DNA of 64,000 nucleotides from Molossus alvarezi (Eukaryota > Chordata > Mammalia > Chiroptera > Molossidae). Of the stretch, positions 10,546-22,994 are shown in pieces (within the stretch, counting starts at the first letter, position 1; each line of letters starts with the position of its first letter). The notes under the pieces are model-generated. The model was not told where the DNA came from, ran no database searches, and saw only the letters and a program-made list of their open reading frames with translations. The stretch spans positions 52,702,571-52,766,570 of the forward strand of contig CM073891.1 of assembly GCA_037176705.1 (NCBI GenBank), written 5' to 3'. The translations under genes and the position numbers were made by a program.

Positions 10546-13077
10546 CAAGAGCAAATTGTGCTGCAACTTGCCATGTTTCTGAGTCTTTCTCAAAAGCGAG
10601 AATATCTTTTTTATCCTTCTTTATCGCTGCCCCACTTCCTAGCACGTGGCCTGAGCTCATGAGGGAACCAGGCACCTCCCGGATGGCAGTGCCTCTGCCT
10701 GAGAGAGTGGCCCTGAGGAGGAGGCACTGAGCAGTGGTCCTCAACCACCACACAGAGAAGGGCCCGGGGCTCAGAGAGTCCAGTGACTTGTCAGAACCCC
10801 ACAATGGGGACGTGGCAGAGCTCAGATGCACCAAGATAGGCCGACCCCAGCCCTGCTCACTCTGTGGGGGCCTGTGTTGTGTGCCCCTAACCCCTACCTT
10901 ACACCCCAGCCTTACTGTTAATACTTCCTCCCACCACTCCTTCCCTCCGAGAGAAAGGAGTGTTATTCTAACCTTTGTACTTCTGATTGTTGTTGCTTCT
11001 AGCTTTAGGATGTGACTGCCCCCTATCCACCCACTACTGCTGGATGCCCCCATGTTTCTTCGTGTCCACTTCTTCTTGCTGTGGGACTGGAGTCCGTACT
11101 CTTGTCCATCCCTGAAGGACCTCAGTTCCCCTAGGGGGAGCTCGCTGGGCTGAGATGTGAGCTGGTCTCAGAGGGTTTCCTGTTCTCCCCCCAAGTACCA
11201 GGATCAGGCTGAGCGCTCATGTGGTGAGGATCCAGGTCCCCAGAGCACACAGGTGCCAGGGACAGGCCTCAGCCCTTGCCTTCCAGAGTGGTCCCGTTGT
11301 CTGGACGAGTCAGTGTCAGGCCATGTCCATGTAGCACTCAGCCATGGCTGAGACACACCACCATCTGATGTTAGGGAGGACCCATGACCTGCCAGGCTCA
11401 GGGATGATCGCAGAACCAGCCCTGCTGGGTCAGCATAGATGCATCCAGGAAGGAGCAGCACTCTGGTGAGCAGAAAGGCTGTAGTCCCAGGACGCCTGGA
11501 CCACACACAGGAGAGCTCTGGTCTGGGGACAGCAGCACTGCCCTTCTCCCAGGGCCTCTGAGCCCAGTCCTGCCTCCCAGGGCTGGGGCAGGACGGTCAC
11601 GGTGCCCTCCCAGGGAACCGATGCACAGAACAGGCAAGAGAGGGACCCGAGACACAGGGTGCTGAGTCATGCTGGAGAGGCGGGCACACCACCAGTCCTG
11701 TCTGTCTGGAGGAGGGACGGGGTGGACCACAGGGCAGGGGAAGGGTCAGCGGTCATTTCTGAAGCCTGCTGGGTGCTGGACCTGAGGGGCACATCACAGG
11801 CCTCCTGAGGCAGACCTTGAGGACCTACCGAGTAAGAGGTTCTCATCTCTCTCAAGATCAATTCTTTTTCATTTTGGCTGAGGTCCCACTGCCATTTATA
11901 GACACATGACCTGTGCCTGGACGACGTGAATCAACAAAACCCCAAACTGTCTGGTGGCTTTACCTGTGCTGTGCTGCGCTGCCTGAGAGAAGGCACGAGA
12001 CGGCTTCCTCTCATCACACGAGGAGAGGACAAACTATGTGGTGGCTGCTCCGACGTGGGGCACACAGTGCTTCATCGGACAGTGGAGTGAGTGACTGAAC
12101 CTCGGACCTCCCAGGAGAGGCCTGGAGACACCACCTCCCGGGGGAGGGGCAGCCCCAAGTCTCACCAGATATGAAGGACCAGCAGAGCAGCACCAGCAGA
12201 ACCCTGGTCTCCTGTCTGCAGCCCATGTCCCTCCCACTGCCGGTGCAGCCTCAGCAATTGACACTGGCAGGACTCATGGGTAGTTGGGACAGACACCCAG
12301 ACACCCAAAGAGCACCAGAGTGCTCTTGCACCTCCTTCACCCACAATCGGGACCCTGGTCAAGGGGTGTTCAGAGCAAACCGTGCAGCTGTGCCCTCCTC
12401 GGTCTGGCCATCTGTGCCCATGCCCTCTGCCCCATCCTGGCCTCTCCAAGGCCCTTCCTGCCATGTGAATGGAGGCCCTCCTACCTGCAGGACATGCCTG
12501 CTTGGGAAGCCTGCCTGTGCTCAGAGGTCTGTGTACCACTGTGCTCCTGGAAAGACCCCGGTTGGTCCTGAAGGGACAGGAGGCTGAGCCATCTCTTCTT
12601 CCTCATCCCATCCACTGAACGGAGAGAGTGAGCCTGGTCTCGTTGTACACCCAGCAGAGCCCTGCAGGGCCCCTCCGTGGTCCTGCACACACACCTGCAT
12701 GTCCTGCTTCACGACTTCTCTCCCACGGCCCACCCACTGCTTCTTATCAGGGCTGCTCTCTGCATTTAGCACCTACTCGGTGCTGGACTCCTGACCTACA
12801 CCCCTCATGCCATCTTCTCAATACCTATCAGGTGGATACATATTTAACCCCGTTTCACCTAGGAGGCAACAAGACACAAAGGCCAACTGTGTCCTGTCAC
12901 ACAGCTGCGAGGACACATCATGCTGCCTTGTGACTCCTCAGTGATCACTCTTGTCCCTCTGTCACAGCTGTGCTGTCACTGGATCTGCATCCTCCCAGCT
13001 GCGCATCCTCACCGACGCCTGGGTGCTCCACGTGGCCGCCTCCATGCCGGTGAGTTCCCGACACCACCCCTGGTTAC
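10546..13077 (-). other. Intron, GC-rich unique sequence
   Basis: No exon-like segment with both splice sites and family similarity. Several open frames on both strands are chance frames in GC-rich DNA. The first 190 bp are shared with copy B to the window edge. Confidence 0.6.
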
Positions 13078-13253
13078 CTTGTTGCTGAGCTGCTGGTTCT
13101 CCTCCTCCAGCTCCCTGCACCTGAGGCTGCTCTCCTCCAGCACCTGGGACACATCCCAGATGGTGCTCTGTAGGCTCTGTCTCTCCTTCTCCAGCTTCAG
13201 GATGTGGCTGGAGGCACATTCTTTGAGCTCTAACACAGAGGACTTCCCGGAGG
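13078..13253 (-). CDS. CCDC88C: Daple-like coiled-coil exon
   Basis: 176 bp (phase 1 in, 0 out), acceptor CCCTTCAG, donor AACAAG|GTAACC. The translation [20 protein letters not shown], then [20 protein letters not shown], then [19 protein letters not shown] follows Daple (ELNECASSRILKLEKENQ...[22 protein letters not shown]) with a three-residue gap after QSTI. It is the last exon of copy A before the duplicated 46-codon exon pair. Its copy B partner lies right of the window. Confidence 0.92.
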
Positions 13254-16200
13254 CTGAAGGGCAGAGGCAGTTCAGAGCCTGAATTCCAGGGGCCTTGGCT
13301 GCCACTCTCTGCCCCCAGCCCTGAGGCACACACAGGCATGAAGGGCCTGGGATGGGCTCCCACAGCTCAGCTGGGTGCCCTCCCGTTTCACAGGGCGCTA
13401 TTGCTGTCAGCACCTGAAGGTTCCTCAGGCAGGTGTGGCCCCTCTACTGGCTCAGCTGGGGTCTGTAAGGGGGGCAACTCAGAACCTCAGAGAAAGCAGG
13501 TGACATGGAGAAGCCCAGGAAAAAGTTCAACACAATGAAACTGCTAGAACCACTTTTTACCAGGTTCTAAGCTGACCATCAAATCGAGGATTTTAGAGAC
13601 TAAGCAAAGTGGCAAATAGATGACATTTCTGTGCCAGTCTGAGAGCAGAGGGAGTCTAGGCTGGCTCAGCTGGGAGGGCGGGGACAGGATAATTGACTAG
13701 GATGGCTGCCAGGGGAGCCGCTGGGGTACACATTCCTAGGACGTGCCACCCCTGGAACCCCTGGATAAGGTCCTTCAAACAGAGGTTTCATGCTGTAATT
13801 TTACACTATATTGGAGAAAGAATGAGATGGTATATGTAAACTGTTTAAAAACTCTAAGCTGGATGAAGTCATATAGAAAGAGGCAGATTTTGTACTTTGC
13901 TTTTAAACAGCTTGAATGCAAAGAGAAAAGGGAGCACAGACCCAAGGAGAGCGAGCGTTCTTGGCCTCACCTCCAGAGCCAGGTGCATGACTTTAGGTAA
14001 ACCCTGGGGCTCTTTCAGGAGGAAAAATGAAAGTACACGACTGCCCTCAAAAGAGGGTCAGGGCGGCTCCCGCCCTTGTCACTCCGGGGCCAGGCCTCAG
14101 CCCTGGGAGCCTTGTCACCCTGTATTGCTCACAGGGCTGCATCCCACCTGCTTCTTATTCATCACACATGTAAAGGGATGGCTTTCATAGCAGGCTGGTC
14201 AAGCTGGGAACAAAATGTGTGTGTTCAGCAACTCAGGATGATCATAGGAATGAAAAAGCGTCTGCATCCCACTCTGAGTTCTCATCCTACAGCAGGAGGA
14301 CAGTGCAGACCCAAGAAGCCACAGCATCGGAAAGACCCCAGCAACAGGCAGTGCACCAGCGAGAGGCCCTGACCCCATCCCAGCGCTGACCACACACAGA
14401 CACACATGTTCTCATCACACAGCGTGTGAGGGTCTTGTCCTGACAAGGCTACAAAAGAAACTGACTGACAAAAACTCCACTCATTCACGTCTGATCGTTC
14501 AAACGGTACCTTTGCAGCATTCACTTAAAAAACATTTTTAAAAAATGGTGGTAAAATATATCCACATGGAATTTACCGTTTTAACCCTTATTGAGCACAC
14601 AGATCTGTGCATTAGCTATATTCCCACTGTTCTGCGACTATCACGACCATCCCCCTCTCGAATTTCTCATGATCTCACACCAAAATTCTGTGCTCATGGA
14701 AAATCATTCTGAAGGTTCTCCAAGTTCAACAGTGGAGTTGATTACAAGCCTCATTGGTGTAAAAGCCAGTGACTCAGAGACTATTCAGATGACACAACAG
14801 TTTGGTGGAAAATCTACCAATAGTTCCTAACTGGGTGCTACACTCATGAGCACCCCGAGAACCTGAGCAATGGGACATCTTTTAGTGAGGCAAGGGCAGC
14901 ATGCTGTACTGGGACCCTGCGGGCCAGGCAGTCTCTTCTCACAAGATATGCATGGCAATCTGGTGAGGCAGCCCCATCACCCCCATTTTACTGATAAGAA
15001 AACTGAAGTTTAAAGAGGTCACCTAGCTAAAAGTGGACGCGTCAGGAAATTACCCCGGTCTTTCTGATTCAAAAGCCACATCACCATCATGCAAAATTAC
15101 GTGCATCTTAGTTCATTACCTGCCAGCTAAGCAGGAGGAGCTGGGAACATCCAGAATAGACCACGATCACTGACTTGAAAGGGCTCACGAACTATTCTGA
15201 GTGCTCTGAACCAGTGAGGCTTCCAACCCCATCAGCCACCTTGCCTCTTACAGACACACCTTTGATTTAGCTAGTCCTCGCCAGCCTGCACCACTTCCAT
15301 GGCCCACCAGAGGGTAGTGGTCCTCCCCATGAGCCTGAACTCCCAGAGCCAGGATCCCACCCTCTGCCCAGCAGAACCCAAACACCAAACCACACAAAGA
15401 ACTAATGCCTCACACAGATAAATAGTTTAATGAACCGATTTTAGGTTTGAATCTGATTGGACCTCTAGAAGAGAAGGAATATACACCTCCTTTCAACAGC
15501 CTTTTCATGATGCTTTGGAAAGTTTATCAGAATTGAAACAGCAGCCCCATCCCCAAACCAGCCTAAAGCCTCCTGTGCTCGGGAAAGTGATAAGTAAACA
15601 TTGACTCACACTCCCAGGGACATGTGTGCTAGGTTTGAACACAGCAACGTGCTTATTTTTTGCTGGGTGCTGAGGCTCCCTCTGCACTGTGGACTCCACG
15701 CTACCCAACTTCCACACCTCATCTGAGGTGCTGGGCAGGGTCACAAACACAAGGAGGAGAGGAAGAGGCCTGGGTCCTGTGAGCAGAAGCTACTTAGCAG
15801 CCCCGACCCAGGGAGACAGAGAGCAGAGTGCATCCATCCTGACCAATTATGCAAGGAAACCGAGGACAAAATGCCCAGGAAATAATCTTCATTTATAACG
15901 GAGATTAGTAGCCACTGGGGACACCTCCTGTCCCCTCGGAGTTTCAGTCATCCATGGAGAGATCTAAGAAGTCTCCTGGCTGTGAGCATGCTGTAATCTG
16001 GGCTCTCCTGGGAATGTCCATGTGGAATCTGAGAAATCTGGCAACACCTACTTTGTGTTTCATGTCCTGACATCAAGGCTGCTAGTCCCTCATGTTCTCC
16101 TTGGGGAGATTGCAATCAAAGGGTTCCAAATGGCCCTTGAATAAACTTCAATGTACTTGGGGTGAGGGTGGGCTGACACCCAAGATTCACAGCCAAGGGC

Positions 16201-16265
16201 TCAGCCCCTGAATGAGGAAGAAACCACAGCCAGGCTGCCTCCCAGGCACCAGGGTGGCTACCTAC
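13254..16265 (-). other. Intron
   Basis: Contains the old L1 relic at 14.53-14.68 kb. Otherwise I see no gene or strong repeat. Confidence 0.6.
14530..14680 (+). mobile_element. Old LINE-1 3' UTR relic
   Basis: 'ggtggtaaaatatatccaca', 'gaatttaccgttttaaccct', 'ctgcgactatcacgaccatc' resemble the ancient mammalian L1 3' UTR consensus. Intronic. Confidence 0.6.
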
Positions 16266-16422
16266 CATCTGAAAGGTCATCCAACAGGTTTATGTTCTCC
16301 GACAGCTGCTCCAGCTCCCAGACCAAGTGGGCAGATTCACTCATGCGCTGTTTCTGCTGGGTGTGAAGGACCATATCCTCTTCCACGAGGTCCTCCGTAA
16401 TTTTCTGGCCTGTGTCTCGATC
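16266..16422 (-). CDS. CCDC88C: Daple-like coiled-coil exon
   Basis: 157 bp (phase 0 in, 1 out), acceptor TGCACTAG, donor CAGATG|GTAGGT. The translation begins [19 protein letters not shown] and contains [20 protein letters not shown], matching the Daple stretch with [20 protein letters not shown]. The ESAHLxWELEQLS core is strongly characteristic of the CCDC88 family. The frame is intact. Confidence 0.92.
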
Positions 16423-17008
16423 CTAGTGCAGGATGATGGGAGGGCTGAGGATGCAGATCAGGGCACCCTCTGGACAGGCCCTGGCTCTGGGCATCTACCT
16501 CATCCGTGCACCTGCCCACTTCCAAACACATGACTACACAGAAATGACTCCAGAACGGGGCCCAGCTGTGAGAGTTACACCCTCAAAAATATATGTTGAC
16601 CCAGTGACCTAGGTGAGGAAGAGACCTGAGGTCTCTCACTGAGTGCTGTCTGACCAGAGTGACACACAGCACAGGCCTTTAAAGCTCTATGGTTACAGGC
16701 AGGTTCGTGGCCCCATAGCAGGCCTCACACACCTTGGAACAACCATGGAGACTCACACATCACAGCTCAACCCGCACCACAGACTCCAGCCGACACCCAC
16801 AGACGTCCATCCTCACAGAAAAGCAACACAGCAGTCAAGCCCCTTGTGTCTCGTGGGTGTTAAGTGGTGCCCACTGAAGCCACTGAGCTTAGCAAGTGAC
16901 TCTCGGTGCTCAACGGGCCACACCAGGAGCTGCTCATGGGAGAAGGGCACAGCATCACCCTGGAGCCGCCCCCATCTGTCTCACAAGTGCTGACAGCAGC
17001 TGTAATAC

Positions 17009-17155
17009 CAGTTCCAGGTGGTGAAGCTTAGATTTCGGGTGCAGATTCTCTGTCTGCAGCTCCTCAACTTGGTCGCGGAAGACCCGAGCCACAGCGAGCT
17101 GTTCCTCCAGCATGGACTTGGCTTCCATTAAAATGCTATTATGCTTTCTCAGCTC
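17009..17155 (-). CDS. CCDC88C: Daple-like coiled-coil exon
   Basis: 147 bp, 49 codons, phase 0/0, acceptor TGACCAG, donor GAACTG|GTATTA. The translation [20 protein letters not shown]...[12 protein letters not shown] aligns with Daple [20 protein letters not shown]...LQLKSKLHDLEL. A proline (LHPKS) replaces a leucine inside the predicted coil, which would locally disturb the helix. That is a mild sign of relaxed constraint in this copy. Confidence 0.88.
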
Positions 17156-17417
17156 CTGGTCAGCAAAAACATGCATGAGAACCGTCAGAGTAAGGCACTC
17201 GGTTCATGACCACAGCGCTCTTCCAGGCACGTGGACCCAAACAACCACCTCGGGATAAACTGCTGCCCTGGGAAGTTCTGTCTCCACCTTTTAGCACCTG
17301 AACCTTTTTCACTAGGCCAGGCCCATTGGACCTCATGGGAAAATATCCCCGAATCAAGAAACGATTTACATTTGGGAAAGAAAATACTTACTCAGTGTGT
17401 AGTTTTGTGGGGTTTTA

Positions 17418-17653
17418 AAACTTTTTCATTAATCCTCACCTGAGGATATTTTCCCATTGATTTTGAAACAGTGCAAGGAAGGGAAGGAGAGAGGAAAAGA
17501 GAAAGATCCATGTGAGAGACACATCGACTGCCCCCGACTGGGCCAGGGAGCCAACGTGCAAACCAGCTACGTGTCCTTAACTGCAATCAAACCTGCGACC
17601 CTTCAGGCCAATACTGATGCTCTCACTGCTGAGCCAAAGTGGCCAGGGCCTCA
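17418..17653 (-). mobile_element. Ves SINE
   Basis: Inverted: 'attaatcctcacctgaggat' tail, a GA-rich tract, 'aatcaaacctgcgacccttc' and 'ctgagccaaagtggccaggg' head. In the intron between the 20.9 and 17.2 kb exons. Confidence 0.85.
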
Positions 17654-20419
17654 GTATGTATGTGTGCTGACCGAGGCGGGAGAGTGTCTGACCTGTATCA
17701 CCTCGTCTAGGTGGACCAGTGTACCTGCTGCCAGGTAAGGGACTTCACTGAGCCCAGTTCCTTAACAAGGAAGGCGCGGGCCTAAGAGTCTGTCCTGGCT
17801 TTGAGGGCTGAGTCTAGGGCTCTCAATTCAGCATTTATCCTTCTTGCCTGAATGCTGGGGGAAATCACCATTCGGTCGAGTTTTTGTTCAGTATGCATTC
17901 CAACTGGAGCAATTTACACAAGTGCTCTTGTAAAAACAGCTCTCGGCAGTTTCCCAGAAATGAGGAGCTTGTAAGACACACAGACAGATAAGTGCTGTGG
18001 GCCACTGTGGATCAGGCACCTGCTGGTGTGGAGCACATGCTGGTCCCTCACAGCCCCTTCCCCAGGAGTCAGATGGATTCAGTCCTGTCCCAGGTGCCCA
18101 GCACACACCGGGATGCTCCCTGCGCCCGGACCCTCTCAGCACCACTCAGTATCTCAGGAGGACCGAGTCTCCCCGAATGCCTTCCTCTTTGTGCACATCC
18201 GTACATGGGAACGTGTTTGTTTCTCTCAGCTGGCAATTTCTCTCACGGCTTCTGACACCACGGAGTGGGCCAGTAGCTCCTCCTTTCCCAGCATGTGTTT
18301 CTTATCCCGGCATGGGCCACAGTCCAAGATTCTTGGTAGAGGGGACACCATGCCCCTAACTGTCAGTGGACACAATTATGATCAAAGCCTGGCAGCGACA
18401 AGGGTTTGGACATTAACACCCTGGATTCTCCTGGCGTTCTCTCGCTGCCTGTCCCTGGCCCTGCACGAGGCAGTCTCTGTCCCTGCCTCACTCACTCTTT
18501 ACAGCAGCCCTGAGAGGGAGGCAGGGACAGGCTGTTCCTACACATGAAGAGGCTCACTTGGGTAAATTAAGGAATGAGCCCCAAGGCCGGGCAACACTTG
18601 CCCCTTTTGATGTGTTTCTCAATGGTGACACTGCACCGGATCTCAGGGAGGGCACCTGGGCCATCTGTGGCTCCCTTGCACCTAGAGGAGGGACCCCCAC
18701 ATGCTGAGTATCCACAATCGTGAGCCAACATGAATGTGACAATCGTGCTTCATTCTGTGCCCATCAAACCGACACTGTCTCCATTCCGAAGGAGACAAAC
18801 CTTGTAATTATTCCTGTCCTTCTCCCAGACTGCAAGTCCTTTCATTGCTGAGAGACTGGTTTTTACTTGATTTGTGTGGTGACCACTAAGTGCCTTGTGT
18901 GCGCCAGACTCCAGGCACGCCATCAGATAGGACCCTGTCCGCCCCTCAGGGGCTCAGGTGCGCACAGAGAATCTGGCCGGGCCTGGCTCACGGCGGTCTG
19001 TGGACAGTCTGCAGGGCTGTGGTATCTACTCCAATTCCAGGATGTGTACGCAAGCAGCTGTCCCCCACTGTCCCCACACGCCTGAGAACACTATAACTCA
19101 TCCTCTATCATGGCCTGGACTCCACGGACCCCAATGTTTTTCTGAAATTCACCAAAGCACATGTAAGGCACTACTGTTTCAGAGTAAAATTATTAATCAA
19201 TATGAAAACTATTGCTGTTATTATCCACAGGCATGCAACTTGAAAACATGAAAAAGGGGTTCCCATGTGAAACCCTCCAAAAGCTCAGAAGCTCCCTGAG
19301 GCAGGAAGCAATCTTGTTTGGTGTTAGGTCCCCTGCTCCTGGTGCAGGGCTCGGTACCACACAGGCATTAACTCACGGTGGCTGCATGACTAAGCCAGGC
19401 TGCATGGACAGGCCAGGAAAAACCACAGAGACAGAGGCTGAGCCCTGAAATCCACCCCCATCCATGGGAACTGAGTGTCAGGGTGAGATGTGGGGGCTGC
19501 ATAAGGTCCTTAGAGTGCAGAAGGGGCTGCAGAGGCAGCAACCTGGGGAAGCTTGGGCAGGACTCTCAATTGGGGCATTTCCAGCAAGGGCTGTGTGCCC
19601 ATGTCCCAGACCCTGTCTGTGCTAAAGATTTATGCCTTTCATCACCAGCAGGGACAGTGCACCATTTCCAGGACAAAGCAGAGAGCTGGTCTCTCACACT
19701 CACTCACCCCGCCTTGGGTGCCTTCCCCAGAGGGGGCAGGGCAGGTGTGTCACTTACTTTCCTGGAGGCACAGACAAGCCCTGAGTAGGTCAGAGGAAAA
19801 ACAGGCCTGACCCACAGCCGTCCCCAACCCACCTCTGCCTGGCCCAGGGACCCCAGGGCCTGTCTGCAGCAGGAGAGCAAGCCCAGACAGCCTGCCCCTA
19901 GCACACCTGCCTGCCAGCAGCTGGGCAGGGAGAGGGACAGCCACGCTCCACAGACCCGTGTCCATCCCCTCAAAGCTTCCTGGCTGGCAATAGGGATGAT
20001 TTCGTACCATCCAACAGACCCACTCGGTATGAGCTGACATCATGATTTCACCCGCTTGCTAAAGTGCCTCTAACCCTGGGGTCAGCAACAAGGGCAAAAT
20101 TCCCAAATCCTGGGAAAGAGGGTCCGGAACCTGTTGTTGACATGAGGCAGTCGGGTAAGTGGACAAAGCATCAGTAACACACCTGGGTTTTGCTCTCTGC
20201 CCCCCTTTGCCCTGACACCCTCCCCTGAACAGACCCATAACCTCAGCTACACCACTGAGAGCTCAGTGTGGGACCTGCACAAATACGAGGCCTCTTCCTC
20301 TCTCCTTGTAGAAACCACATGAAGTACTACAATTCTCTCTGTTTTGTAGATGGGGAAACAGTCCTGGCTAGATTAAGACACAGAAACTGAAAAAGTTCTT
20401 TTAAAAAGATTTGTGAATA
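17654..20419 (-). other. Intron, nothing recognised
   Basis: No coding similarity, no clear repeat beyond faint MIR/L2-like fragments. Confidence 0.5.
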
Positions 20420-20592
20420 TGCCCTGACCAATTTGTCTGAGTGCTTGGAGCGAGCGTCGGCCTATGGGTCGAAGGGTTGAAGGTTCGATTCAGTCAAGGG
20501 CACAGACCCATGTTGCAGGTTCAATCTCAGGGCCCTGGTCCCAGTGCGTGCGGGAGGCAACCAATCAATGTGTCCCTTTTACATCTCTCTTG

Positions 20593-20637
<45 letters not shown>

Positions 20638-20712
20638 CTTTTTCCCTTCCTTCCTCTCTCTGTAAACAACAATGGAAAAAATATTCTTGGGTGGGGATTA
20701 ATAAAAAAAAAT
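20420..20712 (+). mobile_element. Ves SINE with expanded CT tract
   Basis: Head 'tgccctgaccaatttgtctg', 'gaaggttcgattcagtcaag', a long (CT)n at about 20,594-20,640, and tail 'attcttgggtggggattaat' plus A-run. About 200 bp downstream, in the gene sense, of the 20,911 exon's donor. Confidence 0.85.
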
Positions 20713-20910
20713 TTGTGAGCATAAGTAGGAATAGAAAAAATCCTCAAGGCTATCAGGGTCCTTCAACCATATTCTTTCCACTAAGAGAGGGAGACCTTGG
20801 AGGGGTACAGACGGCTGGGGTGCAGGGGTTGGTCAGCTGGAGAAGTCTCCTGGCTCCTCTTCCTCTCTCAGGACAGAAGTGACCACGGCCGCCTGCCCAG
20901 GAGGGCTCAC

Positions 20911-21069
20911 CTCCATGCCGGTCTTGTAGAAGTCCAGGTTGCCCAGCTCGCCCTTGCAGCGCACCAGCTCCATCTCCAGGTGGTCCGCTCGTTTTGCCTT
21001 CTCCTTCAGAAGGTCCAGCTGTTCTTGGAAGGTTTTAGCACGCTGGGCCCAAACCACCAACTGGATGTT
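20911..21069 (-). CDS. CCDC88C: Daple-like coiled-coil exon
   Basis: 159 bp, 53 codons, phase 0 at both ends, acceptor CACCTTCCAG, donor ATGGAG|GTGAGC. The translation starts NIQLVVWAQRAKTFQEQLD and ends LVRCKGELGNLDFYKTGME. It follows the Daple pattern NIQLAADAR...[20 protein letters not shown] residue by residue with no gaps. Heptad-like leucines are retained, consistent with a parallel coiled coil. Confidence 0.9.
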
Positions 21070-21410
21070 CTGGAAGGTGGACAAAGGCAGGGGACCGAGC
21101 TCAGGTACCCTCTGGGGAGAAGACAATAAGGCCACGTCCCTGCAGTGCCAGCACTAGCCAGTTCCTGGTGGCCAAGTGGCTGTGTGCAGGCCACTGTGCT
21201 GGCCCACACTGTCACCAAAACATGACATCCTCACAGCAGCACTCAGGACAACTGGCTCTCAGGCAGCATTGCTCTGAGTGGGAAGAAAACAGGCCTCTGT
21301 TGGCAGGTCCTGCAGTTAGCTTCCTGGACCTGGGGCCACGATGACTGGGGCATCCTAGTCCCCCACCCTCCATGCACTACAGGCCTCCCACTCACCTCCC
21401 ACTTCAGTAC

Positions 21411-21477
21411 CTGCAGACCCCGCACCCGCTGGTTTACCTTGTGCTGGCTGTCCCTGAGCTGCGCGGTCTTCTCCTCC
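21411..21477 (-). CDS. CCDC88C: Daple-like exon: start of the coiled coil
   Basis: A short 67-bp exon, acceptor ACCCCCAG and donor CTGCAG|GTACTG (phase 2 in, 0 out). With the two bases from the previous exon it reads LEEKTAQLRDSQHKVNQRVR, matching the Daple segment LEDKTEQLVDTRHEVDQLV. An alternative in-frame donor lies at CACAAG|GTAAAC (exon end 21,438), which would drop nine residues. Compared with Daple about five residues (KVKQE region) are missing at the 3' end. Confidence 0.75.
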
Positions 21478-22200
21478 CTGGGGGTTCAGAGGATGCGTGG
21501 TGAGGGCTTCCTCAGAAGCACCTGAAACCCCACCACCTTGGGGGACCCCAGCGGGAGACGGACGGGGACCTGGCTTCTGGGGGTGAGGAGGGGAGTCTGC
21601 GTGTGAGGTTAGCAAAAACACCCCTTACTCCAATGTCATTTTGAAGTTCTCAATGCCTGCTCTCAGACTACACCCAGCAGACACAGTTTTCCCTGAGGGA
21701 TCAGGGCAGGTAAGAGGACCCCAGGAGTACATGCCACTCCATAGCCAGGCAGGTGTGAGGCCCACTGGTAGTGGGGGGTGATGAGGGGCAGCTCCTGAGG
21801 TGGCTGCAAAGTGACATCACCAGTGTCAGGCAAAGGGAAACAAGCTGACCAGATGAGGGAGACACATCCTCCCTCCAGCCAAGAACACACAAACCTGCGT
21901 GTGGCCATTTCAGCTCCCACTGGGCCTAAGGGTGAATAGCAGGCTGCTTTGGGAACACTACCGTGTCTGCACCAGCAGGAGACCTATGGAACCAGCACAA
22001 CCCCTCCTGTGTAGCCCGGGGCGGGAGTGGACTAGTCTATGGTCAGGCAAGGACCGAGCTCAGAGCAGAGTCCAGAGAGTGCAGGACCCATGTAGAGCTC
22101 TCTGTTGGCGGCACCGCATGGCAGTAACCCTCATGTGCTAGAAATGTATTGGTGGCAAATGGCACCAGAGAAGAAAATATGGGGTTACTTGAGCACTCAC

Positions 22201-22373
22201 AACTCCTGCGTGACAAGACACAGCTTGGCCTTGGTGATCGCCAGCTCTGTAGCCAGGTGCTCCTTCTCCTCGCTGGAGTGGCTGCTGGGTGGGCTGGGTG
22301 TGGGCTCAGTGCTGGAGGACTTCAGGGGGCTGGGCAGCTGCTGGGTCTGGAGGGAGTCCCGCTCCACAAACTC
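22201..22373 (-). CDS. CCDC88C: Daple-like exon: linker before the coiled coil
   Basis: Acceptor CGCTATAG, 173 bp, donor GAGTT|GTGAGT (phase 0 in, 2 out). The translation contains [18 protein letters not shown] followed by a Ser/Pro-rich stretch and then [19 protein letters not shown]. This corresponds to the Daple segment between the HOOK domain and the start of the coiled coil (family pattern RDYLQ...SPIKSSS...HLAVELADTKARL). It is the most 5' piece of recognisable Daple in the unit. No HOOK-domain exon is found between here and the promoter block. Confidence 0.85.
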
Positions 22374-22473
22374 CTATAGCGGGCAGAGAAAGGGGTCTCA
22401 CCAGCGTGTTCCAGTGCCCAGCATTGGGCCCGCAGTCAAACTTAGTGCAAAAATGACCAAAAGACAGAAGAGC

Positions 22474-22712
22474 TTTGGCCAATTTTGCTCAGGGGTTAGA
22501 GCATTATCCCGGGGACCAATGAGTCATGGGTTCATTCCTGGTCAAGGGCAGGTACCTCGGTTGCGGTTCATCCAGTCCCTGGTCTGGGTTTTGTGGGAGG
22601 CAACAAGTCCATGTGTCTCTCTCACATCAATGTTTCTCTCTCTTTCCCTCTCTCTCTCCTTCCCACTCTATCTGAAGATGTGGTATATCAATGATGAAAT
22701 AAATCTCTTTTA
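22474..22712 (+). mobile_element. Ves SINE
   Basis: 'tgctcaggggttagagcatt', 'ggttcattcctggtcaaggg', then 'atgtgtctctctcacatcaa' and a CT-rich tail. It lies between the unrecognised ATG exon and the first Daple-like exon, at the boundary of the AT-rich block. Confidence 0.85.
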
Positions 22713-22994
22713 CTTCATTTACTAACCTATGAAATGTACTTAAGTGACTAATTGCAAATATTTATTATGTTATAAATGTTTCAGAACCTGCACTACTGCA
22801 GTAGTCCAAGGTTCCATGATAAGCTCTTAGAAGAGAAGTTAGAAACTATTTTATTTTAAAGTGCTTCAAACTGTACATATTGCCTACGGGTTATATGCAA
22901 TATATTATCTGCAGAATGATATTAACTTCATTTGAGTTTTTACGTAGATGATTCAGGTCTTACTGTAGTAATATATGAAGAAGAATAAATATAC

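Larger units (their letters stand above)
1..10739. repeat. Tandem segmental duplication, left copy
   Basis: This stretch is collinear with 53,719-64,000, exons, introns and embedded repeats alike, at roughly 95-97% identity by eye. Position 1 corresponds to 53,719 and 10,739 to 64,000. Copy-specific indels exist: A carries about 110 bp near 515-625 and about 363 bp near 9,957-10,319 that B lacks, and a 21-bp tandem repeat near 1,580-1,620 that is single in B. The homology is cut by the window edges, so the true duplication breakpoints are not visible. Confidence 0.95.
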